A stretch of 64,000 bases of DNA from Erwinia amylovora (GTDB lineage: Bacteria; Pseudomonadota; Gammaproteobacteria; Enterobacterales; Enterobacteriaceae), in NCBI RefSeq assembly GCF_017161565.1, contig NZ_CP066796.1, positions 2,294,001-2,358,000 on the forward strand, written 5' to 3'. The notes under the pieces are model-generated. The model did not search any database, had not been told where the DNA came from, and saw nothing but the letters and a program-made list of their open reading frames with translations. Positions within the stretch are counted from its first letter, which is position 1. Every line of letters starts with the position of its first letter. The position numbers and the translations under genes were made by a program. Of the stretch, positions 42,783 to 54,297 are shown in pieces.

Positions 42783-42839
42783 TTATTGCTGGTATCTGAG
42801 AAGGCGCTTTAATCAAACCCGCCGTGATACCAGCAATAA
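42783..42839. terminator. Long inverted repeat after maeA
   Basis: A perfect 14-bp inverted repeat TTATTGCTGGTATC / GATACCAGCAATAA separated by 29 nt, 13 nt after the maeA stop. Likely a transcript-end hairpin or stabilising structure; the loop is long and no T-run follows. Confidence 0.5.
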
Positions 42840-42855
42840 CAGAGGATTTGCCTGA

Positions 42856-43662
<807 letters not shown>

Positions 43663-43714
43663 ATGGCTGACGTGACGGCCAGCCTCTGGCACAGCATCAT
43701 CGCCTGTCTCATCA

Positions 43715-44725
43715 CTATTTCTTACGTGCGTACTTGAGTGAGTCCAGCGCCACGGCGAAGATAATAATGCTGCCTTTAATAATGTACTGCCAGTAAGGAT
43801 TGACGCCGATATAGGTCAAACCGTAGTTGATCACCGTAAAGATAATCACCCCGGTTACCACGCCGGCCACCGTTCCAACCCCACCGGCAAACGACACGCC
43901 GCCCACCACACAGGCAGCAATCGCGTCCAGCTCGTACATAAAGCCGAGGTTATTGGTAGCCGAACCGATACGCCCCGCTTCCAGCATGCCACCGAACGCG
44001 TAGAACACCCCGGACAGGGCATAGACGAGAATCAGGTTAAACGGCACGTTGACGCCAGAGACGCGCGCGGCCTCCGGATTACCGCCGATAGCAAAAATGT
44101 TTTTACCGAAGCGCGTTTTAGTCCACAGGACCCACACCAAAAACACGGCAATCAGCGCATAGAAGGTAATATATGAGAGTTTGAAGTCACCAATGCGCAG
44201 AAAGCCCTGGGCAAAGGTGGAAAACTTCTCGTCAAAACCGGCGACCGGCGATGCGCCCACATGGTCGTAATAGAGTGAGTTCACCCCGTAAACGATAATC
44301 ATGGTGCCCAGAGTAGTGATAAACGGCGTTACCTTCAGGTAAGCAATAATCACACCGTTAAGCAGCCCAATCAGCGCGCCGATGGCGCAGACGATCACCA
44401 CCACCAGTGCAATCGGCAGCGTTTCCAGCTGCGGAAAGACCTTGTTAGCGTTGTCCATCGACTGTAACAGCGTGGCGGCCACCACGGCGGCCAGCCCCAC
44501 CTGACGCCCGGCGGACAGATCGGTTCCCTGGGTTACAATCAGTCCGGCGACGCCCAGCGCGATGATCACCCGCACCGATGACTGAGTCAGAACATTACTC
44601 AGGTTCATTAAACTTAAAAACGTCGGATCCTGGATAATAATGATGGCCAGCAACACCAGCAGCACCACATAAATGCCTCCCTCTTTAAGCCAGGTGAGCG
44701 CATTTTTCTTATTTACCGCTTTCAT
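43715..44725 (-). CDS. mglC: Galactose/methyl-galactoside ABC transporter permease MglC
   Basis: Membrane component of the high-affinity galactose importer. Ten or so hydrophobic segments, the BPD_transp_2 family signature 'GLIVTQGTDLSAGRQVGLAAVVAATLLQS' and 'AIGGNPEAARVSGV' for coupling to the ATPase. 336 aa. Last gene of mglBAC, 19 nt behind mglA. In the E. coli order it is likewise next to sanA-cdd-yohKJ, though here those genes face it. Confidence 0.96.
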   Translation of the reverse strand: MKAVNKKNALTWLKEGGIYVVLLVLLAIIIIQDPTFLSLMNLSNVLTQSSVRVIIALGVAGLIVTQGTDLSAGRQVGLAAVVAATLLQSMDNANKVFPQLETLPIALVVVIVCAIGALIGLLNGVIIAYLKVTPFITTLGTMIIVYGVNSLYYDHVGASPVAGFDEKFSTFAQGFLRIGDFKLSYITFYALIAVFLVWVLWTKTRFGKNIFAIGGNPEAARVSGVNVPFNLILVYALSGVFYAFGGMLEAGRIGSATNNLGFMYELDAIAACVVGGVSFAGGVGTVAGVVTGVIIFTVINYGLTYIGVNPYWQYIIKGSIIIFAVALDSLKYARKK

Positions 44726-44744
44726 AGTTACAACCCGTCAATAA

Positions 44745-46265
44745 TTAAAGGTGCAATGAAGCCAAACGCAATATTTCGTTTTGCGTCGTTGTTTTGGTCT
44801 CAACAATGCCGGCTACCAGGCCATTACTCATTACCAGTATCCGGTCGGTGATCCCTAATAATTCCGGCATTTCAGAAGAGATGATGATGATCCCCTTACC
44901 TTTTTTTGCCAGTTCTGCAATCAGCTGATAGATTTCAAACTTTGCCCCCACGTCAATGCCGCGCGTGGGTTCATCCAGCATCAGAACTTCCGGCTGGGTC
45001 AACAACCAGCGGCCAATGATCACTTTCTGCTGATTACCACCGGATAAGGAACCGATGGCGGTATAATGCCCCGGCGTTTTTACCCGCATCGCATCAATGA
45101 CCCATTGGGTATCGCTTTTCATGCGGCGGTTATCCAATAGCCCAATGCGGTTTTTATATTTGGCGATGTTTGAAATCAGCGAATTGAATCCAATATCCAG
45201 ATAGGCATAAATACCGGTAGAACGCCGTTCTTCGGTCACCAGCGCAAATCCGTGATTAATGGCTTCATTGGCGCTGTGATTATTGATCGCTTTGCCGTGC
45301 AGCCGGATGGTACCCGCTGATTTTTCGCGAATGCCAAACAGGGTCTCGACAATATCGGTACGTTTCGCTCCCACCAGCCCGGCAATACCGAGGATTTCCC
45401 CCTGACGAAGATCGAAAGAAACATCGCGAATGGACGGCTGGCGCAGCGAGGACAGGTTGCGTACTTCAAGGATGGTCTCGCCCGGCACGTTGGTTTTATC
45501 AGGAAAACGCTGATTAAGTGAACGTCCAACCATCATGGCGATGATTTGATCCATATCCAGGCCTGCAAGCGGCCGGGTGGCAATCCACTGGCCGTCGCGA
45601 AGAATGGTTATTTCATCGCACAGCTGAAATATCTCTTCCATTTTGTGCGAGATGTAGATAATACCGCAGCCGCGATCCTTCAACTTGCGGATAATGGTGA
45701 AAAGATGGTTGACTTCCTTTTCCGTTAACGACGAGGTCGGCTCATCCATGATGACTATTTTAGCGTCATAGGAGAACGCCTTGGCAATTTCGACCATCTG
45801 CATTTGCGAGACGGACAGCGTGACCACTTTATCGCGTGGGTCAATATTAATATCCAGCTCGTCGAATATCGCTTTTGTATCAAGATACATTTTATCCTGG
45901 TCGACGAATAACCCTTTTTGCGGATAACGCCCAAGCCACATATTGTCCATGACGCTACGCTGCAGCACCAGGTTTAATTCCTGATGCACCATTGAAACGC
46001 CATTTTCCAGCGCCTCTTTCGCGCTGTGGTAATTCACTGCCATCCCACGGAAAATAATGCTGCCGCTGTCTTTAGCATAAATACCAAACAGGCATTTTAG
46101 CAGCGTAGACTTGCCCGCACCATTCTCCCCCATTAAGGCATGAACAGAATGCGGACGAACCCTCAGATTGACGTTATCGAGCGCTTTAACCCCGGGAAAA
46201 GACTTACTGACAGCGGTCATCTCCAGTAAGTATTCGCACTCTGTTGGTACGCTATGACTGCCCAT
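44745..46265 (-). CDS. mglA: Galactose/methyl-galactoside ABC transporter ATPase MglA
   Basis: Tandem ATP-binding protein energising the MglC permease. Two nucleotide-binding domains: the first has Walker A '[16 protein letters not shown]', signature '[14 protein letters not shown]' and Walker B '[11 protein letters not shown]'; the second has a degenerate Walker A ('[16 protein letters not shown]') and '[33 protein letters not shown]' region. 506 aa, matching E. coli MglA in length. 54 nt downstream of mglB. Confidence 0.97.
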   Translation of the reverse strand: MGSHSVPTECEYLLEMTAVSKSFPGVKALDNVNLRVRPHSVHALMGENGAGKSTLLKCLFGIYAKDSGSIIFRGMAVNYHSAKEALENGVSMVHQELNLVLQRSVMDNMWLGRYPQKGLFVDQDKMYLDTKAIFDELDINIDPRDKVVTLSVSQMQMVEIAKAFSYDAKIVIMDEPTSSLTEKEVNHLFTIIRKLKDRGCGIIYISHKMEEIFQLCDEITILRDGQWIATRPLAGLDMDQIIAMMVGRSLNQRFPDKTNVPGETILEVRNLSSLRQPSIRDVSFDLRQGEILGIAGLVGAKRTDIVETLFGIREKSAGTIRLHGKAINNHSANEAINHGFALVTEERRSTGIYAYLDIGFNSLISNIAKYKNRIGLLDNRRMKSDTQWVIDAMRVKTPGHYTAIGSLSGGNQQKVIIGRWLLTQPEVLMLDEPTRGIDVGAKFEIYQLIAELAKKGKGIIIISSEMPELLGITDRILVMSNGLVAGIVETKTTTQNEILRLASLHL

Positions 46266-46319
46266 AAATTCACCCGGCTGATTAGGCTGATGCGGCTGGC
46301 AGGCCGCATCAGGAAACGC

Positions 46320-47315
46320 TTATTGTGGCAGCTGAGACAGGTTGTCTTTATCTACCGGTATATAGGCTACGCGTACCACTTTACCATCAAGTTTGTAGCG
46401 GGTGCCTTCGGTCGCCGGTTTGCCCGCCGCCAGGTTTTTGGCCAGCTCCAGGGTGGCTTTCGCCTGGTTTTTCGCATCGTTAAGCACCGTACCGGCCATC
46501 GCTGAGGATTTCACCAGCGCCAGCGCTTCGGGTAGTGCATCAACGCCGAATACCGGCACAGAAGATCGGTTATGCGCTTTCAACGCCTCTACCGCGCCCA
46601 TTGCCATTGCATCGTTATTAGCGATAACCACTTCGATTTTGTTGCCGTTAGGGCCGGACAGCCAGGCATCCACTTTGTCTTTCGCCTGAGCGGTATCCCA
46701 CATGGCGTTATCTAAATGCAGCTGCTGGGTTTTCACGCCATCTTTGTTTAACGTATCAATCACATATTTGGTGCGCGCTTCCGCGTCCGGGTGGCCAGGT
46801 TCCCCCTTCAGCAGCACAAACTGCATCTCACCGTCTTTGTTCAGATCCCAGGCTGGATTGGCCTTCCAGTGTTTTTCAATCAGTTCGCCCTGCTTGACGC
46901 CAGATTCTTTCGAGTCCGTTCCGACATAATAAGCTTTGTCGTAGCTGGCCAGCGTTTTGGCGCTCGGCTCTTTATTGAAAAACACCACGGGGACATCATT
47001 CGCTTTCGCTTTGGCAATGACGACGGCAGCCGCAGCCGGATCGACAAGATTAATCGCCAGCGCCTTGACCCCTTTCGCCAGCAACACGTCGACCTGGTCG
47101 TTTTGCGTTGACTGGCTGTTCTGCGAGTCGTTCATCAACAGCTGAACGCCCGGGCTGTTTTTAGCCTCTTTCTCAATATCCTTGCGTACCATTGACATAA
47201 AGTTGTCGTCGTATTTATAGATGGTAACGCCAATGCGCGTGTCGGCAGCCTGAGCCGCTGCGCCAAACGTCATACTGGCCAGCAGGACGCTGAACGTGAA
47301 AACCTTCTTATTCAT
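46320..47315 (-). CDS. mglB: D-galactose/D-glucose-binding periplasmic protein MglB
   Basis: Periplasmic binding protein for galactose and glucose uptake and for chemotaxis via Trg. A Sec signal ([23 protein letters not shown]) precedes the mature [17 protein letters not shown]. Ligand-pocket residues and the calcium loop ('DLNKDGEMQ') are visible. 331 aa. First gene of mglBAC; its promoter region holds a CRP site and a gal operator. Confidence 0.97.
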   Translation of the reverse strand: MNKKVFTFSVLLASMTFGAAAQAADTRIGVTIYKYDDNFMSMVRKDIEKEAKNSPGVQLLMNDSQNSQSTQNDQVDVLLAKGVKALAINLVDPAAAAVVIAKAKANDVPVVFFNKEPSAKTLASYDKAYYVGTDSKESGVKQGELIEKHWKANPAWDLNKDGEMQFVLLKGEPGHPDAEARTKYVIDTLNKDGVKTQQLHLDNAMWDTAQAKDKVDAWLSGPNGNKIEVVIANNDAMAMGAVEALKAHNRSSVPVFGVDALPEALALVKSSAMAGTVLNDAKNQAKATLELAKNLAAGKPATEGTRYKLDGKVVRVAYIPVDKDNLSQLPQ

Positions 47316-47601
47316 GTTATCTCCGGTTTTTGTAAGGTATGACTCAACGCTGTATGTCGGTAAACAGAGCGACAGGAAGCGAGGATTTTAGGTAGAAATG
47401 CAAAATGCGTTTCAGTCACGTTACGCCAGGCCAACGGCTTCGGGCGCTTCACCGTTTGTGTCGTAACACTTGCTGTGTGATGAATATGTCTCATTGTTTC
47501 AGGGATGGCCGGCGGCGCCGCGACAGGGGGCGGAGGCACTCAGAGATGATGTTTGACCGCCTGAAAACGCTGCCATCTTAGAGAAAGAATTGTTAATTAA
47601 C

Positions 47602-47617
47602 TGTGAATTTACTCACA
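47602..47617. promoter_or_regulatory. CRP site upstream of mglB
   Basis: TGTGA-ATTTAC-TCACA is a perfect match to the CRP consensus TGTGA-N6-TCACA. It lies about 285 nt upstream of the mglB start, just beyond the galS stop codon, next to a gal operator. Confidence 0.88.
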
Positions 47618-47619
47618 GA

Positions 47620-47635
47620 TTGAAAGCGGTTACAG
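47620..47635. promoter_or_regulatory. gal operator (GalS/GalR site) upstream of mglB
   Basis: TTGAAAGCGGTTACAG fits GTGNAANCGNTTNCAC except at the outermost positions. It is two bases from the CRP site and overlaps the galS stop codon. The adjacency of CRP and operator matches the known joint control of mgl by CRP and GalS/GalR. Confidence 0.8.
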
Positions 47636-48670
47636 GCCGCCGTCACCTAAGTTAGTGACCACCGCCACAGTTTGTCGAACTGCGACCGAATGTCGCCTGA
47701 CCAGCGTTGGCATAAAGCAGTGGCTTTCCTGCGGATCAAGCTGCCCGGCGGCGGCCTTTAATGCCAGTTCAGTCGCCAGTTTGGCCATTGAAGCGATGGG
47801 ATAGCGCATCGTGCTTAGCTGCGGGTCGGTATAACGTGCGAAGGGAATATCGTCGAATCCGACCAGTGAAAGCTGCTGCGGCACCGCAATTGCGTTATCT
47901 TTCAATGCCGCCAGCGCACCGGCCGCCATACTGTCGTTATAGGCAAATACCGCCGTCAGTTGCAGATTGCGCCCCAGCAGTTCGACCATCGCCAGCTCGC
48001 CGCCCTGCAAATCAGGTTCGCCCCCGGCACACCAGCTGTCTGGCGGAGTTATGCCTTGCTCGCCTAGCGCCTGGTGCCAGCCTGCGCGCCGCTGCGCGTT
48101 ATCTTCAATCGCATGGGATGAACCGAGATAAGCAATGCGCTGGTGCCCGTGCTGTTGCAACATATGCATCGCCATCAGCGCCCCGCTGACGTTATCAAGA
48201 TACACGCAGCGGTGGGCAAAACCCGGCACTACCCGGTTGATCAGTACCATGCCCGGCACCTGCTGCATCAGGGCGGCCAGCTCCCTGTCGCACAATGCTT
48301 TTGCGTGTACGATCAGGGCATGGCAGCGCTGACGGATCAGCACTTCAATGGCGTGGCGCTCTTTGTCCGCCTGATGCCAGGCATTATTGATCAAGACCTG
48401 CATCTGCATCGAGCGGGCAACGGCGTCAACCGCTTTGATCAGCGCGCCAAAGAACGGGTCGGAGACATCCATCACCACCACGCCGATGGTATCACTGAGC
48501 CGGTTAGCCAGCGCCTGGGCGTTGGCATCAGGGCGATAACCCAGCCGTTCAATGGTTTTCATTACCCGGGTGCGGGTATCTGCGGTGACCACCGAGCTGT
48601 TGTTAAGCACCCGCGAGACGGTGGCGACAGAGACGCCCGCTTCCCGCGCCACATCGCGTATGGTTAACAT
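47630..48670 (-). CDS. galS: Galactose operon isorepressor GalS (LacI family)
   Basis: DNA-binding repressor of the mgl genes and of its own promoter, released by galactose. The LacI-type helix-turn-helix '[25 protein letters not shown]' starts at the chosen ATG 48670; the C-terminal periplasmic-binding-like effector domain follows ('[25 protein letters not shown]'). 346 aa, the size of E. coli GalS. The open frame to 48748 upstream is not family sequence. Autoregulation is supported by a gal operator and CRP site in its promoter. Confidence 0.94.
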   Translation of the reverse strand: MLTIRDVAREAGVSVATVSRVLNNSSVVTADTRTRVMKTIERLGYRPDANAQALANRLSDTIGVVVMDVSDPFFGALIKAVDAVARSMQMQVLINNAWHQADKERHAIEVLIRQRCHALIVHAKALCDRELAALMQQVPGMVLINRVVPGFAHRCVYLDNVSGALMAMHMLQQHGHQRIAYLGSSHAIEDNAQRRAGWHQALGEQGITPPDSWCAGGEPDLQGGELAMVELLGRNLQLTAVFAYNDSMAAGALAALKDNAIAVPQQLSLVGFDDIPFARYTDPQLSTMRYPIASMAKLATELALKAAAGQLDPQESHCFMPTLVRRHSVAVRQTVAVVTNLGDGGL

Positions 48671-48761
48671 GGCGATGCGCCGCTGTTCAATCGATGTTGC
48701 ATTGTTGCTCCTGACATAAGACATTCTGCTTTCTATTTTGTCAGGCATCCAACGCTGGCTA

Positions 48762-48777
48762 CGTGAGAAACCTCACA
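48762..48777. promoter_or_regulatory. CRP site upstream of galS
   Basis: CGTGA-GAAACC-TCACA matches TGTGA-N6-TCACA with one mismatch, about 95 nt upstream of the galS start and three bases from a gal operator. Confidence 0.72.
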
Positions 48778-48780
48778 GCC

Positions 48781-48796
48781 ATGAAAACGGTTACAG
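48781..48796. promoter_or_regulatory. gal operator upstream of galS
   Basis: ATGAAAACGGTTACAG fits the gal operator consensus except at both end bases, the same pattern as the mglB operator. It supports GalS autoregulation. Confidence 0.75.
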
Positions 48797-48822
48797 CCCC
48801 TTTCGCCACTTTGTGAAGCGCG

Positions 48823-49983
48823 TCATCTTCCGTCAGAGGATTTACGCTCTGTATTGACGCCCAACGAGATCAAACGCCGCCATAGCCATTCCACCGGCCC
48901 CTGACGGAAAAAACGCAGCCAGAGTACAGAAAACAGCAGGTTCACCAGCCAGATTGCCGGTACCAGCGCCAGCAGCTGCAGGCGGGTTAAATGATTGAAC
49001 AGGGCGAAGTGATTAAACAGCGTGGTGCAGATCAGCGTCTGTAACAAATAATTGCTAAGCGCCATGCGCCCGACGGCGCTGATTGCCGGGGTAAGGCGCA
49101 GCCGCTGTAGTTGAGGCCACCAGCCATAACAGAGCGCGGCATAGCCCAGCGCCTGAAAAGGTGCGCTGATCTCACGCGGCAATTGCAGATAAAATCCGGC
49201 CCAGCGGAAATCCCACTGGCTGTACCATTGCAGGGCGATGGCAGGTAGGTCAATCAGCAGCCCCGTGAGCACCAGCAGTATCCCGCAACGCCGATAGTGT
49301 TGCAGGCTCCGGCTGCCGCGCAGCCAGCCGCTGCGCATCAGGGACGCGCCCGTCATCATTAACCCCGCCAGCTGCCAGCCGTACTGCGCCGCCAGCGCCA
49401 TCAGCGTCAATCCCAGCATATCCAGGCGATTGAGCGCCGCTTGCCAGCCACCGTGCGTGCGCCAGAAGGTTTCATACTGCACATCAGCCGCGTCCGCAAG
49501 CCATGAGCTGTTGCCTTGCGACCCGGACGCCAGCCCGAGGATCATCAGCACCGCACTACCGACCAGATACAGCATTACACCGGTATTGAACAACTGGCTG
49601 CTGGCGGCAACGTCGCGGATCATGCGCCAGGCAATCAGCCCAATCATTCCATAGGCCAGCAGGATATCGCCCTCCCACAGCAGTAGCGCGTGCAAAAAAC
49701 CGATAATCACCAGCCAGGAGAGACGCGACTGTAACCAGCGTTTGCCCCTGGGCAGCAGCAGTTGCAGCCCGGCACCAAACAGGATGGCAAACAGCGTCAG
49801 GAATTTGGCCTGGGCCAGCAGATCCAACGTGGCCCACACCAGGAAATCACTGGTGGAAGGCAGCCCGTTCCAGGCGGGATTAAGATAGGCGGCCTTCGGT
49901 AAACCAAAGGCGGTGATATTGAGCAGCAGAATGCCGAGGATCGCCACCCCGCGTACAAAATCCAGCGGAAGAATACGGGACAT
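48823..49983 (-). CDS. yeiB: DUF418 membrane protein YeiB
   Basis: Polytopic inner-membrane protein with about ten hydrophobic segments, function unknown. The N-terminal DUF418/DUF1624 signature 'LDFVRGVAILGILLLNITAFGLPKAAYLNPAW' and C-terminal 'GRMALSNYLLQTLICTTLF...RQGPVEWLWRRL' are almost as in E. coli. Start ATG 49983 (386 aa) follows the E. coli N-terminus; 49995 is a less likely earlier start. It lies between folE and galS as in E. coli. Confidence 0.92.
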   Translation of the reverse strand: MSRILPLDFVRGVAILGILLLNITAFGLPKAAYLNPAWNGLPSTSDFLVWATLDLLAQAKFLTLFAILFGAGLQLLLPRGKRWLQSRLSWLVIIGFLHALLLWEGDILLAYGMIGLIAWRMIRDVAASSQLFNTGVMLYLVGSAVLMILGLASGSQGNSSWLADAADVQYETFWRTHGGWQAALNRLDMLGLTLMALAAQYGWQLAGLMMTGASLMRSGWLRGSRSLQHYRRCGILLVLTGLLIDLPAIALQWYSQWDFRWAGFYLQLPREISAPFQALGYAALCYGWWPQLQRLRLTPAISAVGRMALSNYLLQTLICTTLFNHFALFNHLTRLQLLALVPAIWLVNLLFSVLWLRFFRQGPVEWLWRRLISLGVNTERKSSDGR

Positions 49984-50083
49984 AGCAGGTTCCACACAGG
50001 GGCGGTGTCTCTTACTCAGCGCCCTGTTTCACGGTTAAGCGCGGGCGCTTCGCAGAAAGCGCCCGCCCGGGACAGATAATGAA

Positions 50084-50749
50084 TTAACGATGACGCACCG
50101 AACGCAGAAATTCCTGGCGGGTATTCTGGCTGGACTTAAACAGTCCGCCCAGCGAAGTGGTGGTGGTGGCGCTGGTGGCATCACGGATCCCGCGTGCTTT
50201 GACGCAATAGTGCACCGCGTCGATCGATACCGCCACGTTGCTGGTATCGAGCAGCGTCTGCAACGCCACGAGGATCTGCTGTGTCAGTCGCTCCTGCACC
50301 TGCGGGCGCGAGGAGAAGAACTGCACGATGCGATTGATTTTGGACAGGCCAATCACCTTGTCTTTCGGGATATACGCCACGGTGGCCTGGCCATCGATGA
50401 TCACAAAATGATGCTCACAGGTGCTGGTCAGCGTGATATCACGCACCGTCACCATCTCATCCACTTTCATCTTGTTTTCGATCACGGTGATTTTCGGGAA
50501 GTTGGCATAATCCAGGCCGGAAAACACTTCATTGACGTACATTTTAGCAATACGCTGCGGTGTCTCCGCCAGGCTGTCATCTTCCAGATCGAGATTCAGC
50601 AGCTGCATGATTTCGGTCATATGGCCGGCAATCAGCTGTTTGCGGGTTTCGTCGTCCATTTCACGCCCCGGTGAACGCAGCGGGGTTTCCAGACCACGGG
50701 CGACCAGCGCCTGATGAACGAGTGTGGCTTCCTGACTCAACGTCGCCAT
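50084..50749 (-). CDS. folE: GTP cyclohydrolase I
   Basis: First enzyme of tetrahydrofolate synthesis: converts GTP to dihydroneopterin triphosphate. The 221-aa decameric zinc enzyme is recognised by '[37 protein letters not shown]' region (zinc Cys and His residues), '[12 protein letters not shown]' and '[18 protein letters not shown]' (second zinc Cys). Upstream lie 469 nt (50750-51218) that I find free of genes; they must hold the folE and the divergent LysR promoters. Confidence 0.97.
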   Translation of the reverse strand: MATLSQEATLVHQALVARGLETPLRSPGREMDDETRKQLIAGHMTEIMQLLNLDLEDDSLAETPQRIAKMYVNEVFSGLDYANFPKITVIENKMKVDEMVTVRDITLTSTCEHHFVIIDGQATVAYIPKDKVIGLSKINRIVQFFSSRPQVQERLTQQILVALQTLLDTSNVAVSIDAVHYCVKARGIRDATSATTTTSLGGLFKSSQNTRQEFLRSVRHR

Positions 50750-51218
50750 GTGTTTTTCTTCTCCGGCAGTGGTGGGGGCTGCTGGCTATCCACCTCGGGC
50801 AAGCGCATCCGCTCACCGTCGTCCTGCCACAGTAAGACGGCGTTGACAGCGGCATAAGCGTGTGGATAACCGTGACAGTCCCGGCGAAATTTCGTGAGCG
50901 CTATTCTGGAACACATTCGGCGTGTAATCCAGTGAATCCATTTAACAGGCAGTGAAACAGTTTATTCAGCCGCAACCGCACGCCGCTAAATCCGCGCTCC
51001 GGCAATCGGCAACGCACCGCCGGCGACATGCAGCGCTGGCCCCAGCCGTGGGGTTGAGAGAGTAGAGATGGCCGACAGCAGCCTCAGGTTGGCGCGCTAC
51101 GCCAGACGACCTGGCAACATACCAGCAGGCTGGAATACCGGTTGCCACCCGCATGTACCAGGAATAGAATGACGAAAAGTGAATAATACTGACAAAGTTA
51201 ATTACGATAAGTGAATAC

Positions 51219-52097
51219 ATGGATCTGACCCAGCTGAAAATGTTTTGTGCCGTGGCGGACTGCGGTTCGATGGCGCGGGCGGCGCAGCAGCTGCATCGCG
51301 TGCCGTCAAACCTCACCACCCGCCTGCGCCAGCTGGAAGAAGAGTTGGGTGGCAACCTGTTTATTCGTGAAAAACAGCGGTTGCGCCTGTCACCGATGGG
51401 CCACAACTTTCTCTGTTATGCGCGGCGTATTCTGCTTCTGAGTGAAGAAGCACTCAGTATGACTCACGCCAGCCAACCGGGGGGGCATTTCGCTCTTGGC
51501 TCAACGGAAAGCACGGCGGCCACGCGCCTGCCTCTGCTGCTGGCCGAGTTTCACCGGCGTTATCCGGCAGTCAGGCTGGCGCTGGTTACCGGCACATCGG
51601 GCGAGCTGATCGAGCGGGTCCGCGCCGGAACTCTGGCCGCCGCGCTGGTGGATGGTCCGGTGAATATTGATGAGCTTAACGGCTGCGTGGCATTTCACGA
51701 GGAGTTGGTGCTGATCTCAAGCCTGGATCACCGCCTCATCAGCCGTCCGGCAGATGCGGCAGGCTGCACCCTGTTCGCCTTTCGCCCCGGCTGTTCCTAC
51801 CGCGTTCGCTGCGAAACCTGGTTTCTTGCCGCCGGAGTCCAGCCTGGCAGCGTGACAGAGATCCCGTCTTATCACGCGATGCTCGCCTGCGTTGCCAGCG
51901 GCGGTGGGCTGGCGCTGCTGCCCGCTGCCGTTCTGGCACAACTGCCGGGCCATGAGCGCGTGCGCCAGCATCCGCTGCCGCCCGCCATGCGTGATACCAG
52001 GACCCTGCTGATATGGCGACGCGATGCGTTCAGCGCCAATATTGAAGCGCTGAAATACCTGATTATTGAACATTTGGATGCAAACAGCCGCGAATAG
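51219..52097 (+). CDS. LysR-family regulator, PtrR (YneJ)-like
   Basis: 292-aa LysR transcription factor. The N-terminal helix-turn-helix 'MDLTQLKMFCAVADCGSMARAAQQLHRVPSNLTTRLRQLE' is strikingly like E. coli PtrR/YneJ, as is the rest ('NFLCYARRILLL', 'VDGPVNIDELNG', 'LFAFRPGCSYR', 'EIPSYHAMLACVASGGGLALLP'). E. coli frmAB is controlled by FrmR instead. Here the LysR gene is directly upstream of frmA on the same strand, 90 nt apart, which makes it a candidate regulator or only a neighbour. Confidence 0.85.
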   Translation: MDLTQLKMFCAVADCGSMARAAQQLHRVPSNLTTRLRQLEEELGGNLFIREKQRLRLSPMGHNFLCYARRILLLSEEALSMTHASQPGGHFALGSTESTAATRLPLLLAEFHRRYPAVRLALVTGTSGELIERVRAGTLAAALVDGPVNIDELNGCVAFHEELVLISSLDHRLISRPADAAGCTLFAFRPGCSYRVRCETWFLAAGVQPGSVTEIPSYHAMLACVASGGGLALLPAAVLAQLPGHERVRQHPLPPAMRDTRTLLIWRRDAFSANIEALKYLIIEHLDANSRE

Positions 52098-52175
52098 AGG
52101 CGCTTTTCTTCAACCCTGGTTAGGCTTAACCACACATTCTGCTCCCGACCGGTTAACCCGGCGCGGAGCCACTGA

Positions 52176-53315
<1,140 letters not shown>

Positions 53316-53326
53316 GGAAGACAAGG

Positions 53327-54172
53327 ATGCCATCTTCACTGGAGCTTTTAGAGGAACATCGCCTGTTTGGTGGCTGGCAGCAGCGTTACCGCCACCCATC
53401 CACCAGCATGAACTGCACGATGACCTTCAGCATCTTCCTGCCGGAGCCGAAAGGCAGCACGCCGCCACCTGTCGTCTGGTTTCTCGCCGGATTGACCTGC
53501 AGCGATGAGAACTTCAGCGTCAAGTCCGGGGCGCAGCGCGTGGCCGCAGAACTGGGGCTGGTGCTGGTGATGCCGGATACCGGTCCACGCGGTGAACATG
53601 TCGCCAACGACGACAGTTACGATCTTGGCCAGGGGGCGAGTTTCTACCTCAATGCCAGCGAAGCCCCGTGGTCCAGCCATTTCCGCATGTACGATTATAT
53701 CAACAGCGAGCTTCCGGCGCTGATCGCCGGTAACTTCAACGTCAGCGATCGTCAGGCGATGATGGGGCATTCGATGGGCGGGCACGGGGCATTGATGATG
53801 GCACTGCGCAATCCGGGGAAATTCAGTTCGGTGTCCGCTTTCGCGCCGATCGTTAATCCGGTGGAGGTGGCATGGGGGCAAAAGGCCTTTAACGCCTACC
53901 TGGGGGAGGACACCAGCACGTGGCAGCAATATGACAGCTGCTGGCTGATGCGCAACGGCGGTGCGGTGCTGCCGATGCTGGTCGACCAGGGGGACAGCGA
54001 TCAGTTCCTGGCCGACCAGCTGCGGCCTGAGCGGCTGGGATCGATGGCGCAAGAGCTGGGCTATCCGCTCACCTTGCGCATTCAACCGGGTTATGACCAC
54101 AGCTACTTCTTTATCGCCAGCTTTATCGAAGATCATCTGCGCTTCCACGCGAAACATCTGCTGGCGTTGTAG
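53327..54172 (+). CDS. yeiG: S-formylglutathione hydrolase (YeiG type)
   Basis: Serine esterase completing glutathione-dependent formaldehyde oxidation to formate. Alpha/beta-hydrolase of the esterase D family: nucleophile elbow '[14 protein letters not shown]', acid in '[17 protein letters not shown]', His in '[17 protein letters not shown]'. The N-terminal '[19 protein letters not shown]' and overall sequence are nearer to E. coli YeiG than FrmB. In E. coli yeiG also lies next to folE, so frmA appears to have joined this locus. 281 aa. Confidence 0.92.
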   Translation: MPSSLELLEEHRLFGGWQQRYRHPSTSMNCTMTFSIFLPEPKGSTPPPVVWFLAGLTCSDENFSVKSGAQRVAAELGLVLVMPDTGPRGEHVANDDSYDLGQGASFYLNASEAPWSSHFRMYDYINSELPALIAGNFNVSDRQAMMGHSMGGHGALMMALRNPGKFSSVSAFAPIVNPVEVAWGQKAFNAYLGEDTSTWQQYDSCWLMRNGGAVLPMLVDQGDSDQFLADQLRPERLGSMAQELGYPLTLRIQPGYDHSYFFIASFIEDHLRFHAKHLLAL

Positions 54173-54189
54173 CGCGCAGATCGCAGACA

Positions 54190-54228
54190 TGTGTCATTCC
54201 TGTTACTCTGTTACCCTGGAATGACACA
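54190..54228. terminator. Hairpin after yeiG
   Basis: Perfect 11-bp inverted repeat TGTGTCATTCC / GGAATGACACA with a 17-nt loop, 17 nt after the yeiG stop and about 70 nt before the convergent protease end. A shared terminator without T-run. Confidence 0.55.
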
Positions 54229-54297
54229 CTTAACGTGACCGACTCGTCAGCTGTTCACGGCGATCGTGGCCACTGACGACATCGATCAACGCCTTTC

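Noticed and set aside
53348..54190. 280-codon antisense frame over yeiG
   Set aside because: Only the yeiG strand shows catalytic motifs and family similarity.
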